The translations under genes and the position numbers were made by a program. The notes under the pieces are model-generated. The model was not told the DNA's origin, did no database searches, and saw only the letters and a list, made by a program, of their open reading frames with translations. Positions 16,276 through 24,513 of a DNA stretch of 64,000 nucleotides are shown here, piece by piece; positions within the stretch are counted from its first letter, which is position 1, and each line of letters starts with the position of its first letter. Source of the DNA: Sulfurimonas sp. HSL-3221 (lineage in GTDB: Bacteria > Campylobacterota > Campylobacteria > Campylobacterales > Sulfurimonadaceae); contig NZ_CP087998.1 in the NCBI RefSeq assembly GCF_021044585.1, forward strand, positions 1,302,001 through 1,366,000. Direction: 5' to 3'.

Positions 16276-16307
16276 CTCATAAAAGGCTCCGAAAAACCCT
16301 TTATGAG
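16276..16307 (-). terminator. Hairpin between the HMA gene and oorD (attenuator?)
   Basis: Minus-strand inverted repeat CTCATAAAGGG / CCTTTTATGAG with a ~10-nt loop lies just after the HMA-gene stop. There is no clean T-run, so it may stabilise mRNA ends or partially terminate rather than stop transcription. Confidence 0.45.
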
Positions 16308-16312
16308 AATCC

Positions 16313-16609
16313 CTACTCTTCACTTTTGGTTGAAAACTTTCCGATGGCACAGGAGACGAAGCTTTTTGCTTTCAGTCCCGCCGCGTCCAGACCGCTGACC
16401 TGCTCTTCTGCAAGAGGATAGCCCAGCCTTCGTAAAATCGTTTTGAATAGTGCTGATCGCGCGTCGTCCGCAACATCTACTGTTACGATACGAGGCTCAC
16501 ACGTCAAATCGACCTCTACGGATGTAAACCCTTCGGCTTCGAGTGCCTGCGTGATCGTCGCTGCGCAGCCGCTGCAGCGGACATTGGCGACGGCGACACT
16601 CTCTTTCAT
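16313..16609 (-). CDS. Heavy-metal-associated (HMA) domain protein
   Basis: A 98-residue soluble protein. Residues 1-70 form a heavy-metal-associated domain with the metal-binding loop VRCSGCAATIT (CxxC) and the beta-alpha-beta pattern of CopZ/MerP proteins ('TSVEVDLTCEPRIVTVDV'). The C-terminal 25 residues add one cysteine (SFVSCAIGKF) and a Lys/Ser/Glu tail not seen in simple CopZ chaperones. It starts on the A of the sucD TAA stop (TAATG) and so is made together with succinyl-CoA synthetase. A copper/zinc chaperone inside a carbon-fixation operon is unexpected. Iron-sulfur or metal delivery to the oor products is possible but not shown. Confidence 0.88.
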   Translation of the reverse strand: MKESVAVANVRCSGCAATITQALEAEGFTSVEVDLTCEPRIVTVDVADDARSALFKTILRRLGYPLAEEQVSGLDAAGLKAKSFVSCAIGKFSTKSEE

Positions 16610-17481
16610 TATTTGGAAAGAACCTCTGCGACCGCTTTGCCGATCTCTGCCGGCGAAACGACGACTTTGACGCCTGCCGCTTCGAGTGCCGCCATCTTCT
16701 CGGCCGCCGTACCGGCAGCGCCGGAGACGATCGCACCGGCATGACCCATACGTTTGCCTTTCGGCGCCGTCTGGCCCGCGATAAAAGCTACAACCGGTTT
16801 GGTGATATTTTCCTTAATAAATGCGGCTGCCTGGATTTCCAAGTCTCCGCCGATCTCACCGATCATGACGATCGCTTCCGTTTCCGGGTCCGCTTCGAAG
16901 AGCGGGAGCAGCTGCTTGTAGGAAAGACCGATGATCGGGTCACCGCCGATACCGACGGCTGTCGTGATACCGAAGCCCTCTCTGACGACCTGGTTTGCAC
17001 CTTCGTACGTCAGCGTACCGGACTTGGAGATCAGACCGACGTTGCCTTTTTTGAAGATCATGCCCGGCATGATCCCGATCTTGCACTCTTCAGCAGTGAT
17101 GATACCCGGACAGTTCGGCCCGATGGTCTTCATGCCTTTTTTCGATGCGTACATTTTGGCATACATCATGTCGCGGACCGGTGCGCCTTCGGTAATAATA
17201 ACCGCAAGCTCGATGCCGGCATCCGCCGCTTCCATCACCGCGTCACCGACGAATGCCGGCGGAACGAAGATCATGGAGACGGTCGCGGCCGTTGCATCGA
17301 CCGCTTCTTTGACCGTGTTGAAAACCGGTTTGCCCAGATGCTCCTGACCGCCTTTGTTCGGTGTCACGCCGCCGACGATCTGCGTGCCGTAGGCGATGCA
17401 CTGCTCAGCATGGAAAGTACCCTCTTTCCCTGTGAAACCCTGAACGATAACTTTGGTATCTTTGTTTACAAGAATTGACAT
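16609..17481 (-). CDS. sucD: Succinyl-CoA synthetase, alpha subunit
   Basis: A 290-residue alpha subunit of succinate-CoA ligase. The N-terminal CoA-binding Rossmann fold ([17 protein letters not shown]) and the phosphohistidine loop ([13 protein letters not shown]) are intact. In the reductive TCA cycle it activates succinate to succinyl-CoA, the substrate for OOR just downstream. It is 3 nt after sucC and overlaps the HMA gene start by one base. Confidence 0.97.
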   Translation of the reverse strand: MSILVNKDTKVIVQGFTGKEGTFHAEQCIAYGTQIVGGVTPNKGGQEHLGKPVFNTVKEAVDATAATVSMIFVPPAFVGDAVMEAADAGIELAVIITEGAPVRDMMYAKMYASKKGMKTIGPNCPGIITAEECKIGIMPGMIFKKGNVGLISKSGTLTYEGANQVVREGFGITTAVGIGGDPIIGLSYKQLLPLFEADPETEAIVMIGEIGGDLEIQAAAFIKENITKPVVAFIAGQTAPKGKRMGHAGAIVSGAAGTAAEKMAALEAAGVKVVVSPAEIGKAVAEVLSK

Positions 17482-17484
17482 TAA

Positions 17485-18654
17485 TTACTCTCCTTTCGCT
17501 GCTGCGACGGCTTTGGCTGCACCGTCTGCAAGGTCTTCCGCCGCGATGACGTTCGCAATGTTGGCGTTTCTGAGGATCTCCGCCGCTTCAGGGGCGTTCG
17601 TACCGTCGAGACGGACGATGACCGGAACGTGGACGTCGACCAGTTTCGTCGCTTCGAGGATCCCGTTGGCGATACGGTCACAGCGGACGATACCGCCGAA
17701 GATGTTGACGAAGATCGCTTTGACACTGGGGTTTTTGAGGATGATCTCAAATCCCTTTGCCACCGTTTCAGCGTTCGCTTTACCGCCGACGTCGAGGAAG
17801 TTCGCCGGGGTACCGCCCATGTAGTTGATGGTGTCCATCGTCCCCATCGCGAGGCCCGCGCCATTGACCATACAGCCGATCTCGCCGTCGAGGGAGACAT
17901 AAGAGAGGCCGAAGCGGCTTGCTTCGCGCTCGTCCGCATCCTCTTCGGAGATGTCGCGCATGTCTTCGATGTCCGGGTGGCGGCCCAGTGCGGAGTCGTC
18001 AAAGCCCATCTTGCCGTCGAGTGCGAGGAAGTCGCCCGCACCCGTCTTGATCAGCGGGTTGATCTCGATCATCTCCGCGTCGTTTTCCATATAGACGTTG
18101 TAGAGGGCTGCAGCAAATTTGATGAATTTGCCCTGCTCCTCTTTCGGCAGTCCGAGGCCGAAAGCGAGTTCGCGGCCGTGGAAGCCCTGGAAACCGATGG
18201 TCGGGTCGATCGCAACTTTGACGATCTTCTCCGGCGTTTCTTCAGCGACCTTTTCGATCTCCATGCCGCCTTCGGTGGAGGCCATGATGACAGGCATCTC
18301 TTTCGCACGGTCCAGGACCACGCCGAGGTAGAGCTCATCCTTGATGTCCGCGCCCTCTTCGATGTAGACCTTCTGGACCAGTTTTCCTTCCGGACCCGTC
18401 TGGTGTGTGACCAGCGTCATGCCGAGGATCTGACCCGCAAGCTCGCGGACCTCGTCCAGGGAGCGTGCCAGTTTGACACCGCCGCCGAGGCCGCGGCCCC
18501 CTGCATGGATCTGTGCTTTGACGACCCAGACGTCTCCGCCCAGCTCTTCAGCGTTTGCGACCGCCTGGTCAGGTGTGTTCGCGACGATACCGCGCGGGGT
18601 CGGTACGCCGTATTTGGCAAAAATCTGCTTCGCCTGATATTCATGGATATTCAT
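17485..18654 (-). CDS. sucC: Succinyl-CoA synthetase, beta subunit
   Basis: A 389-residue ATP-grasp beta subunit beginning MNIHEYQAKQIFAKYGVPTP, the family's usual N-terminus, with HAGGRGLGGGVKLA for nucleotide binding and 'VNIFGGIVRCDRIA' near the C-terminus for the power helix/CoA-ligase domain. It pairs with SucD. It lies 24 nt after fumC with a GGAGGAGAA ribosome-binding site. No irregularities were seen. Confidence 0.97.
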   Translation of the reverse strand: MNIHEYQAKQIFAKYGVPTPRGIVANTPDQAVANAEELGGDVWVVKAQIHAGGRGLGGGVKLARSLDEVRELAGQILGMTLVTHQTGPEGKLVQKVYIEEGADIKDELYLGVVLDRAKEMPVIMASTEGGMEIEKVAEETPEKIVKVAIDPTIGFQGFHGRELAFGLGLPKEEQGKFIKFAAALYNVYMENDAEMIEINPLIKTGAGDFLALDGKMGFDDSALGRHPDIEDMRDISEEDADEREASRFGLSYVSLDGEIGCMVNGAGLAMGTMDTINYMGGTPANFLDVGGKANAETVAKGFEIILKNPSVKAIFVNIFGGIVRCDRIANGILEATKLVDVHVPVIVRLDGTNAPEAAEILRNANIANVIAAEDLADGAAKAVAAAKGE

Positions 18655-18678
18655 ATTTTCTTCTCCTCCTTTATTGGG

Positions 18679-20070
18679 TTACGCTTTGGGGGCAATCATA
18701 TCACCCGGTACCACGTATTTATCGAACTCTTCGGCACTCAGCAGGCCGAGCTTGACCGCCTCTTCCTTGAGGGTCGTGCCGTTCTTGTGCGCCGTCTTCG
18801 CGATCTTGGCCGCATTCTCGTAGCCGATATGCGGGTTGAGCGCCGTGACGAGCATCAGCGAATCGTTGAGGAAGTGCTCGATGTTCTCCTCGTTTGCCTT
18901 GATGCCGACGGCGGCATTGTCATTGAAAGAGACGATGCTGTCGGCGAGCAGGCGGACGGACTGCAGGAAGTTGTAGGCGATCACCGGCTTGAAGACGTTC
19001 AGCTCGAAGTTCCCCTGGGATGCCGCGAAACCGATCGTTGCGTCGTTCCCCATCACCTGGCAGGCGACCATCGTGACCGCTTCGCTCTGCGTCGGGTTGA
19101 CCTTGCCCGGCATGATCGAGGAACCCGGCTCGTTTTCCGGGATGGAGATCTCGCCGATGCCGCAGCGCGGGCCGGAGGCCAGCCAGCGGACGTCGTTGGC
19201 GATTTTCATCATATCCGCCGCGAGGGCTTTGAGCGCACCGTGGGCAAAGACGAGCGCATCGTGGGACGTCAGCGCATGGAACTTGTTCGGCGCCGTCACG
19301 AAATCGTGCCCCGTCAGTTCCGTCAGTTTCGCCGCGACGCGTGCCCCCAGTTCCGGGTGGGCGTTGAGGCCCGTACCGACCGCCGTACCGCCAAGGGCAA
19401 GCTCGCGGACAGCGTCAAGGGAATCCTTGGCCATCTTTTCGGACTTGGCGAGCATCTCGACCCAGCCGCTGATCTCCTGACCCAAGGTAAGCGGTGTCGC
19501 ATCCTGAAGGTGCGTACGGCCGATCTTGACGAGATGGGCAAACTCTTCGCTTTTCGCCTGGAGCGTCGCTTTGAGCTTGGCGATCGCTGGGAGCAGGCGC
19601 TCTTCGACGGCGATGACAGATGCGACATGCAGGGCCGTCGGGTAGGTGTCGTTGGAACTCTGAGACTTGTTGACGTCATCGTTCGGGTGGACAAGTTTCT
19701 CCGTACGGAAGTCGCCGCCGAGGATCTCCGTCGCGCGGTTGGCGAGGACCTCGTTGTTGTTCATGTTCGACTGCGTACCCGAACCGGTCTGCCATACGAC
19801 GAGCGGGTAGTTGCCGTCGAGTTTGCCCGCGAGCATCTCGTCCGCCGCCTGGGCGATCGCATCCGCTTTTTTCGCATCAAGCTTGCCGAGGTCCTTGTTG
19901 ACCAGAGCAACCGCTTTTTTCAAATAGGAAAACGCACGGGTGATCTCGTAGGGCATCGTCTCTTCGCCGATGCGGAAATTCTGGATAGAGCGCTGCGTCT
20001 GGGCTGCCCAGTACGCATCTTTGGGGACCTGCATCTCCCCCATCGTATCCTTTTCGATTCTGTAGTCCAA
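18679..20070 (-). CDS. fumC: Fumarate hydratase, class II
   Basis: A 463-residue oxygen-stable fumarase interconverting fumarate and malate. The family signature [13 protein letters not shown] and the [13 protein letters not shown] active-site segment are present. I place the start at a TTG (residues [16 protein letters not shown]), one base after the mdh stop, because an AGGAGG site lies 6 nt upstream and the N-terminus then matches the family. An earlier TTG is also possible. Finding class II fumarase is mildly notable, as many anaerobic relatives use the class I iron-sulfur enzyme. It sits between mdh and sucC in the carbon-fixation operon. Confidence 0.95.
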   Translation of the reverse strand: MDYRIEKDTMGEMQVPKDAYWAAQTQRSIQNFRIGEETMPYEITRAFSYLKKAVALVNKDLGKLDAKKADAIAQAADEMLAGKLDGNYPLVVWQTGSGTQSNMNNNEVLANRATEILGGDFRTEKLVHPNDDVNKSQSSNDTYPTALHVASVIAVEERLLPAIAKLKATLQAKSEEFAHLVKIGRTHLQDATPLTLGQEISGWVEMLAKSEKMAKDSLDAVRELALGGTAVGTGLNAHPELGARVAAKLTELTGHDFVTAPNKFHALTSHDALVFAHGALKALAADMMKIANDVRWLASGPRCGIGEISIPENEPGSSIMPGKVNPTQSEAVTMVACQVMGNDATIGFAASQGNFELNVFKPVIAYNFLQSVRLLADSIVSFNDNAAVGIKANEENIEHFLNDSLMLVTALNPHIGYENAAKIAKTAHKNGTTLKEEAVKLGLLSAEEFDKYVVPGDMIAPKA

Positions 20071-20071
20071 A

Positions 20072-21028
20072 TTAGGCCTCCTCAAAGAATTTGTTTTCGT
20101 TCAGGGTGTCGATCAGGGTCTGAACAGAGTTGCACGAGCGGGCGAACATCTCTTTCTCTTTCTCGTTGAGCGTCACTTCGATGATCTTTTCCGCGCCGTT
20201 GGCACCGATCATGACCGGGACGCCGGATACGACGTCGTCGTAGCCGTACTCGCCCTCGAGGTAAACGGCGCACGGGTGGATCTGTTTCGTATCTTTCAGG
20301 ATCGCCTCGACCATGATGGCCGTGGATTTCGCCGGGGCATAGTACGCGGAACCGGTCTTGAGGTAGCCGACGATCTCGGCGCCGCCGTGGCGGGTACGGT
20401 CGACGATCTCATCGATTTCGTCCTCGGTAAGGAGGTCGAAGAGCGGGACGCCCGCGACGGTGGAGTAGCGCGGAAGCGGTACCATATCGTCACCATGTCC
20501 GCCCATGACGGAAGCACGGATCTGCCCACCGCCGTAGCCCAATTTTTCCTGGATGAATGCCGCCATGCGGGAGCTGTCGAGGATGCCGGCCATCCCCAGG
20601 ACGCGGCTGCGGTCGAAGCCGCTCTCTTTGAGCGCGACATAGGTCATCGCGTCCAGCGGGTTGGAGACCATGATGATAATCGCGTTCGGAGAGTATTTTG
20701 CGATGCCGCGCACGACCTCTTTGGTGATTTTGGCGTTGATCATCAGCAGATCGTCGCGGCTCATGCCCGGCAGACGCGGGCTTCCGGCAGTGACAACGAC
20801 GACGTCGCAGTCCGTGAGCTCTTCCATGCTCTCGGCGACGCTGACAACCGTATGGCTGCGGACCGCTGCCGCCGCCTGTGACATATCGAGGGCCTTGCCC
20901 TTTGCGACTTCGATCTTGTTGTCGCGGAGAATGATCTCATGGCATGATCCGAGCATTGCCAGTGAATACGCGACAGTCGCACCTACGTTTCCGGCGCCGA
21001 CGATTCCAACACGTTTACCCTGATTCAT
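20072..21028 (-). CDS. mdh: Malate dehydrogenase
   Basis: A 318-residue NAD-dependent dehydrogenase of the LDH-like MDH group. The Rossmann motif is [19 protein letters not shown], the substrate arginine lies in [12 protein letters not shown], and the catalytic histidine in [13 protein letters not shown]. It reduces oxaloacetate to malate in the reductive direction. The ATG at 21028 follows an AAAGGA site; the longer frame adds 23 unconvincing residues. It is the first gene of mdh-fumC-sucCD-HMA-oorDABC. About 150 nt of AT-rich DNA and two hairpins separate it from icd. Confidence 0.95.
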   Translation of the reverse strand: MNQGKRVGIVGAGNVGATVAYSLAMLGSCHEIILRDNKIEVAKGKALDMSQAAAAVRSHTVVSVAESMEELTDCDVVVVTAGSPRLPGMSRDDLLMINAKITKEVVRGIAKYSPNAIIIMVSNPLDAMTYVALKESGFDRSRVLGMAGILDSSRMAAFIQEKLGYGGGQIRASVMGGHGDDMVPLPRYSTVAGVPLFDLLTEDEIDEIVDRTRHGGAEIVGYLKTGSAYYAPAKSTAIMVEAILKDTKQIHPCAVYLEGEYGYDDVVSGVPVMIGANGAEKIIEVTLNEKEKEMFARSCNSVQTLIDTLNENKFFEEA

Positions 21029-21177
21029 TGTTGAAGTCCTTTTCGATTTTAGTGGCTCTTCTGCACCGATATACACATAAGCAATATGTGCGAACACACA
21101 CCATTATGCATACATGGCAGAAGATTGTACATTATAAGTAAAATAAGGTTAAGTCCACTTCGTGAACCCAATAGAAT

Positions 21178-21225
21178 GGTAGAAAGGTAACACTCACCTT
21201 TCTACCGTGTTCCGAAACGGAACAC
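21178..21225 (-). terminator. Tandem hairpins downstream of icd
   Basis: Two perfect hairpins follow the icd stop on the minus strand: GTGTTCCG/CGGAACAC with a 3-nt loop (21207-21225), then an 11-bp stem GGTAGAAAGGT/ACCTTTCTACC with a 7-nt loop (21178-21206). No long T-run follows, but they separate icd from the mdh operon. Confidence 0.7.
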
Positions 21226-21236
21226 AAAATGTCGAC

Positions 21237-23411
21237 TTAGAGCGCGTCGATAATCGCGTTGAGTGTGGCAGACGGGCGCATTGCCGCTTCTGCTTTCGCA
21301 TCGTCCGGGTGGTAGTACCCGCCGATGTCCTGTGCTTTGCCTTCGACAGCCATCAGCTCTTCCATGATCTTCGCTTCGTTCTCTTTGAGCGCTTTCGCGA
21401 CCGGCGTAAATTTCGCCTGCAGATCTTTGTCTGCAGAATCCGCCAGCGCCGTCGCCCAATACTGTGCGACATAGAAGTGGGATGCTTTGTTGTCCGGCTC
21501 GCCCGCTTTACGGCCCGGAGCCTTGTTATTGTCAAGGTACTCCTGGTTCGCAACGTCAAGGGCAGCAGTTACTTCAGCCAGTTTGGCATTCGGGTACTTC
21601 TGCTCGATCATGCGCAGAGACTCGGCCAGGGCGAGGAATTCACCCAGGGAGTCCCAACGGAGGTGACCCTCTGCCAGGAACTGGTCGACGTGCTTCGGCG
21701 CAGAACCGCCCGCACCGGTTTCGAACAGGCCGCCGCCCGCGAGCAGCGGAACGATGGAGAGCATTTTCGCCGACGTACCGAGCTCGAGGATCGGGTACAT
21801 GTCGGTGAGGTGGTCGCGCAGAACGTTACCGGTAACGGCGATCGTATCTTTGCCCGCACGGATACGCTCGTTCGTGAAGCGTGTCGCAGCGGTGATGTCC
21901 ATAAAGTGGATCTCCAGACCGTCCGTATTGAACTCCGGCATGTATTTTTTGACTTTGGCGATCATCTGCGCATCGTGGGCGCGGTTTTCGTCCAGCCAGA
22001 AAACGACCGGGATCTGTTCGATCTGGCCGCGTTCGAATGCGAGGCGGATCCAGTCTTTGATCGGGATGTCTTTCGCACGGGACATACGCCAGATGTCACC
22101 CGCTTCACACTCAAAGCTCATCAGAACCGTGCCGTCTTCGGCTGTAACGGTAACCGTACCCGCTTCGTCGAGGACGAACGTTGTCGGATGGGAGCCGTAC
22201 TCTTCCGCCTTCTGTGCCATCAGTCCGACGTTCTGCATCGTCCCCATTGTTGTGACGTCGTACTGTCCGTTTTTGACACAGTCAGCGACCATCTCTTCGT
22301 GGAACATACCGTACGTGGAGTCCGGAATGACAGCGACACACTCGAGCGCATCACCGTTGCGATCCCACTGTTTACCGCCTTCACGGACGACAACCGGCAT
22401 GGATGCATCGATAATGATGTCGTTCGGCGCGTTGAAGTTCGTCGTACCCTTGTCAGAGTCGACCATCGCGATTTTCGGGCTGTCCGCTTCGACAACCGCC
22501 TGGAATGCCGCTTTGATCTCCGCCTCTTTCGCGTGACCCTTGATCTTCTTTTCAAGGTCGGACATACCGAGGTTCGGGTTGACGCCGACTTCCGCGAATG
22601 TATCCGCATACTTGCTGAAGACACCTTCGAAGAAACATTCAAATCCGTGGCCGAACATAACCGGGTCGGAGATCTTCATCATCGTCGCTTTGAGGTGGAC
22701 CGACCAGATGACGCCTTTCGCTTTCGCGTCCTCGATCGTCTGCTTGTAGAATGCGCGGAGTGCTTTGACGGACATGAAGGTACCGTCGAGCACTTCGCCG
22801 TCAAGTGCATCGATTGTTTTGAGTTCGTTGCCGTTGAGAGCGATCGTGACTTTCTGGCCTTTTTCCATTGTGATGGACTTCTCGTTGCCGTAGAAGTCAC
22901 CGTTGCCGTTCATGTGCGCGACATAGGATTTGGAGTTTTCAGAGTATGCTTTGAGGCGGTGCGGGTTCTTCTGTGCATAGTTCTTGACCGCTTTCGCCGC
23001 ACGGCGGTCGGAGTTGCCTTCGCGAAGAACCGGGTTTACCGCGGAACCGAGGCAGGTGCTGTACGTCGCCTGGAGCGCTTTCTCTTCGTCATTCGCCGGA
23101 TTTTCAGGATAGTTCGGGATATCGTAACCCTGCTCCTGGAGTTCGGCGATACAGTCTTTGAGCTGACCGACGGATGCAGAGATGTTCGGCAGCTTAATAA
23201 TGTTGCCTTCAGGCTTCAGGACAAGCTCGCCCAGTTTTGAGAGTTCATCTTCACCTTTACCCATCGCGGCAAGGACACGACCGGCAAGTGAGATATCGCT
23301 TTGTTCCAGTTCGACGCCGCCCTCAGCGCAGAATTTGGAAGCAATCGGAAAGAACGAGTATGTAGCCAAAGCCGGAGCTTCGTCAATTTTCGACCAGATG
23401 ATTTTAGACAT
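21237..23411 (-). CDS. icd: Isocitrate dehydrogenase, monomeric NADP type
   Basis: A 724-residue monomeric isocitrate dehydrogenase (IDH-II family), about twice the size of the common dimeric enzyme. The N-terminus SKIIWSKIDEAPALATYSFF and internal segments 'NGNGDFYGNEKSIT', 'RAHDAQMIAKVKKYMPEFNT' and 'GSAPKHVDQFL' are typical. In a reductive TCA cycle it carboxylates 2-oxoglutarate, the step after OOR. The ATG at 23411 is preferred to an upstream codon. It is transcribed leftward on its own, bounded by mltG upstream and tandem hairpins downstream. Confidence 0.96.
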   Translation of the reverse strand: MSKIIWSKIDEAPALATYSFFPIASKFCAEGGVELEQSDISLAGRVLAAMGKGEDELSKLGELVLKPEGNIIKLPNISASVGQLKDCIAELQEQGYDIPNYPENPANDEEKALQATYSTCLGSAVNPVLREGNSDRRAAKAVKNYAQKNPHRLKAYSENSKSYVAHMNGNGDFYGNEKSITMEKGQKVTIALNGNELKTIDALDGEVLDGTFMSVKALRAFYKQTIEDAKAKGVIWSVHLKATMMKISDPVMFGHGFECFFEGVFSKYADTFAEVGVNPNLGMSDLEKKIKGHAKEAEIKAAFQAVVEADSPKIAMVDSDKGTTNFNAPNDIIIDASMPVVVREGGKQWDRNGDALECVAVIPDSTYGMFHEEMVADCVKNGQYDVTTMGTMQNVGLMAQKAEEYGSHPTTFVLDEAGTVTVTAEDGTVLMSFECEAGDIWRMSRAKDIPIKDWIRLAFERGQIEQIPVVFWLDENRAHDAQMIAKVKKYMPEFNTDGLEIHFMDITAATRFTNERIRAGKDTIAVTGNVLRDHLTDMYPILELGTSAKMLSIVPLLAGGGLFETGAGGSAPKHVDQFLAEGHLRWDSLGEFLALAESLRMIEQKYPNAKLAEVTAALDVANQEYLDNNKAPGRKAGEPDNKASHFYVAQYWATALADSADKDLQAKFTPVAKALKENEAKIMEELMAVEGKAQDIGGYYHPDDAKAEAAMRPSATLNAIIDAL

Positions 23412-23556
23412 TCTATATCCTCGAAGTGTGAAGTTGATCGGCATTACTAAATATAATTTAGAACCGCCGACTGAAAATTACAGGGTCATCATATCACTTC
23501 AATCGTGTTTCATGCCAAATCAAGAATAAACAGGGGAGAATATTTGGATTACTGTA

Positions 23557-24513
23557 TCATTTAGTAACATGGTTAATATTGCGTAAGTGTGTAGAATAGT
23601 AACGTGTGAAGCGGTGCTTTCCGTCGGCGCCTTTCGTAAAATAGAGGTACTCCGTTTTGGCCGGAAAGATCGCCGCACGGATCGCATCGAAGCCGACGTT
23701 GCAGACCGGGGCGGCCGGCAGACCGCTGTGCAGATAGGTGTTATAGCCGCTCTTGTCCGATCGGATGCGCGCGGCGGTGATCTTTTCATGGGAGTACGGA
23801 CCGTAGTTGAGTGTGCCGTCCATCTGCAGCTTCATCCCCTTGGCGAGCCGGTTGGCAATGACGGAGGAGACCAGCGGCATTTCCGCATTGTCCGCCGCCT
23901 CTTTCTGGATCACCGAGGCGATGATTATATAGTGGTACCATTTGCGCTCGTTGTAAAGGCCGAAGATCTTCTCCGACCAGGCGCGCTGTTTCGCCTCGGC
24001 GTAGCGCAGCAGCAGCTGCACGGCGTCGGGTTCGGTAATGCCTATGGGAAGCTGATAGGTATCAGGGACGATCGCCCCTTCCTCATAGGGGCTCTGCTCC
24101 CGGAACGCCTCCATCAGCCGTACCGGGTCGAGCCCGTGGCTCTCGGCAAGCTGTGTGAAGAAGACCTGGGTCGTCTCCCCGGGGACCAGGGTGACCGGTT
24201 TCATCGCCGCTTTGGAGGTCGTAATCCGGTAGAGGAAATCGCCGTGGGTCATGGCCGTGCTTCCCAGGTCGATCCAGCCGTGCTGCGGCCGGCCGACAAA
24301 GCGCAGCAAAAAGGCGTCCAGGCGGTTAAGCTGCGGGTTGGCGGTTTCTAGGTGTGTTATAATCTTGCGAATTGATCCCTGGGGAATATAGAGCACCTTC
24401 GATGTCGTGAGCCCCATATTCAGGTAATAGATGAACGACAACGCCATCAACAGAGCGATTGCACATACCCATTTTACGATCGTCGCGGTCATTGCTTTCT
24501 GTCTGGCCCTCAT
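23557..24513 (-). CDS. mltG: Endolytic transglycosylase MltG (YceG)
   Basis: A 318-residue inner-membrane peptidoglycan transglycosylase thought to cut nascent glycan strands and end their elongation. A short basic N-terminus (MRARQKAMTATIVKW) leads into one transmembrane helix. The LysM-like region and the YceG core follow, with the catalytic glutamate in ASVIQKEAADNAEMP and the conserved MDGTLNYGPYSHE and GYNTYLHSGLPAAPVCN segments. The 5' end overlaps the divergent AsmA-like gene by 83 nt whichever nearby start is used, so each promoter lies in the other's coding sequence. Both ends look intact. Confidence 0.93.
   Translation of the reverse strand: MRARQKAMTATIVKWVCAIALLMALSFIYYLNMGLTTSKVLYIPQGSIRKIITHLETANPQLNRLDAFLLRFVGRPQHGWIDLGSTAMTHGDFLYRITTSKAAMKPVTLVPGETTQVFFTQLAESHGLDPVRLMEAFREQSPYEEGAIVPDTYQLPIGITEPDAVQLLLRYAEAKQRAWSEKIFGLYNERKWYHYIIIASVIQKEAADNAEMPLVSSVIANRLAKGMKLQMDGTLNYGPYSHEKITAARIRSDKSGYNTYLHSGLPAAPVCNVGFDAIRAAIFPAKTEYLYFTKGADGKHRFTRYYSTHLRNINHVTK

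Noticed and set aside
17629-20169. Very long open frame on the plus strand opposite sucC, fumC and mdh (over 800 codons)
   Set aside because: It mirrors strongly conserved genes on the minus strand, has low-complexity Arg/Asp/Val-rich translation, crosses gene borders and has no ribosome-binding site. Such shadows are common in GC-rich DNA.
21207-23240. Long plus-strand frame opposite icd (~680 codons)
   Set aside because: Antisense shadow of a conserved enzyme gene; translated text has no recognisable motif.
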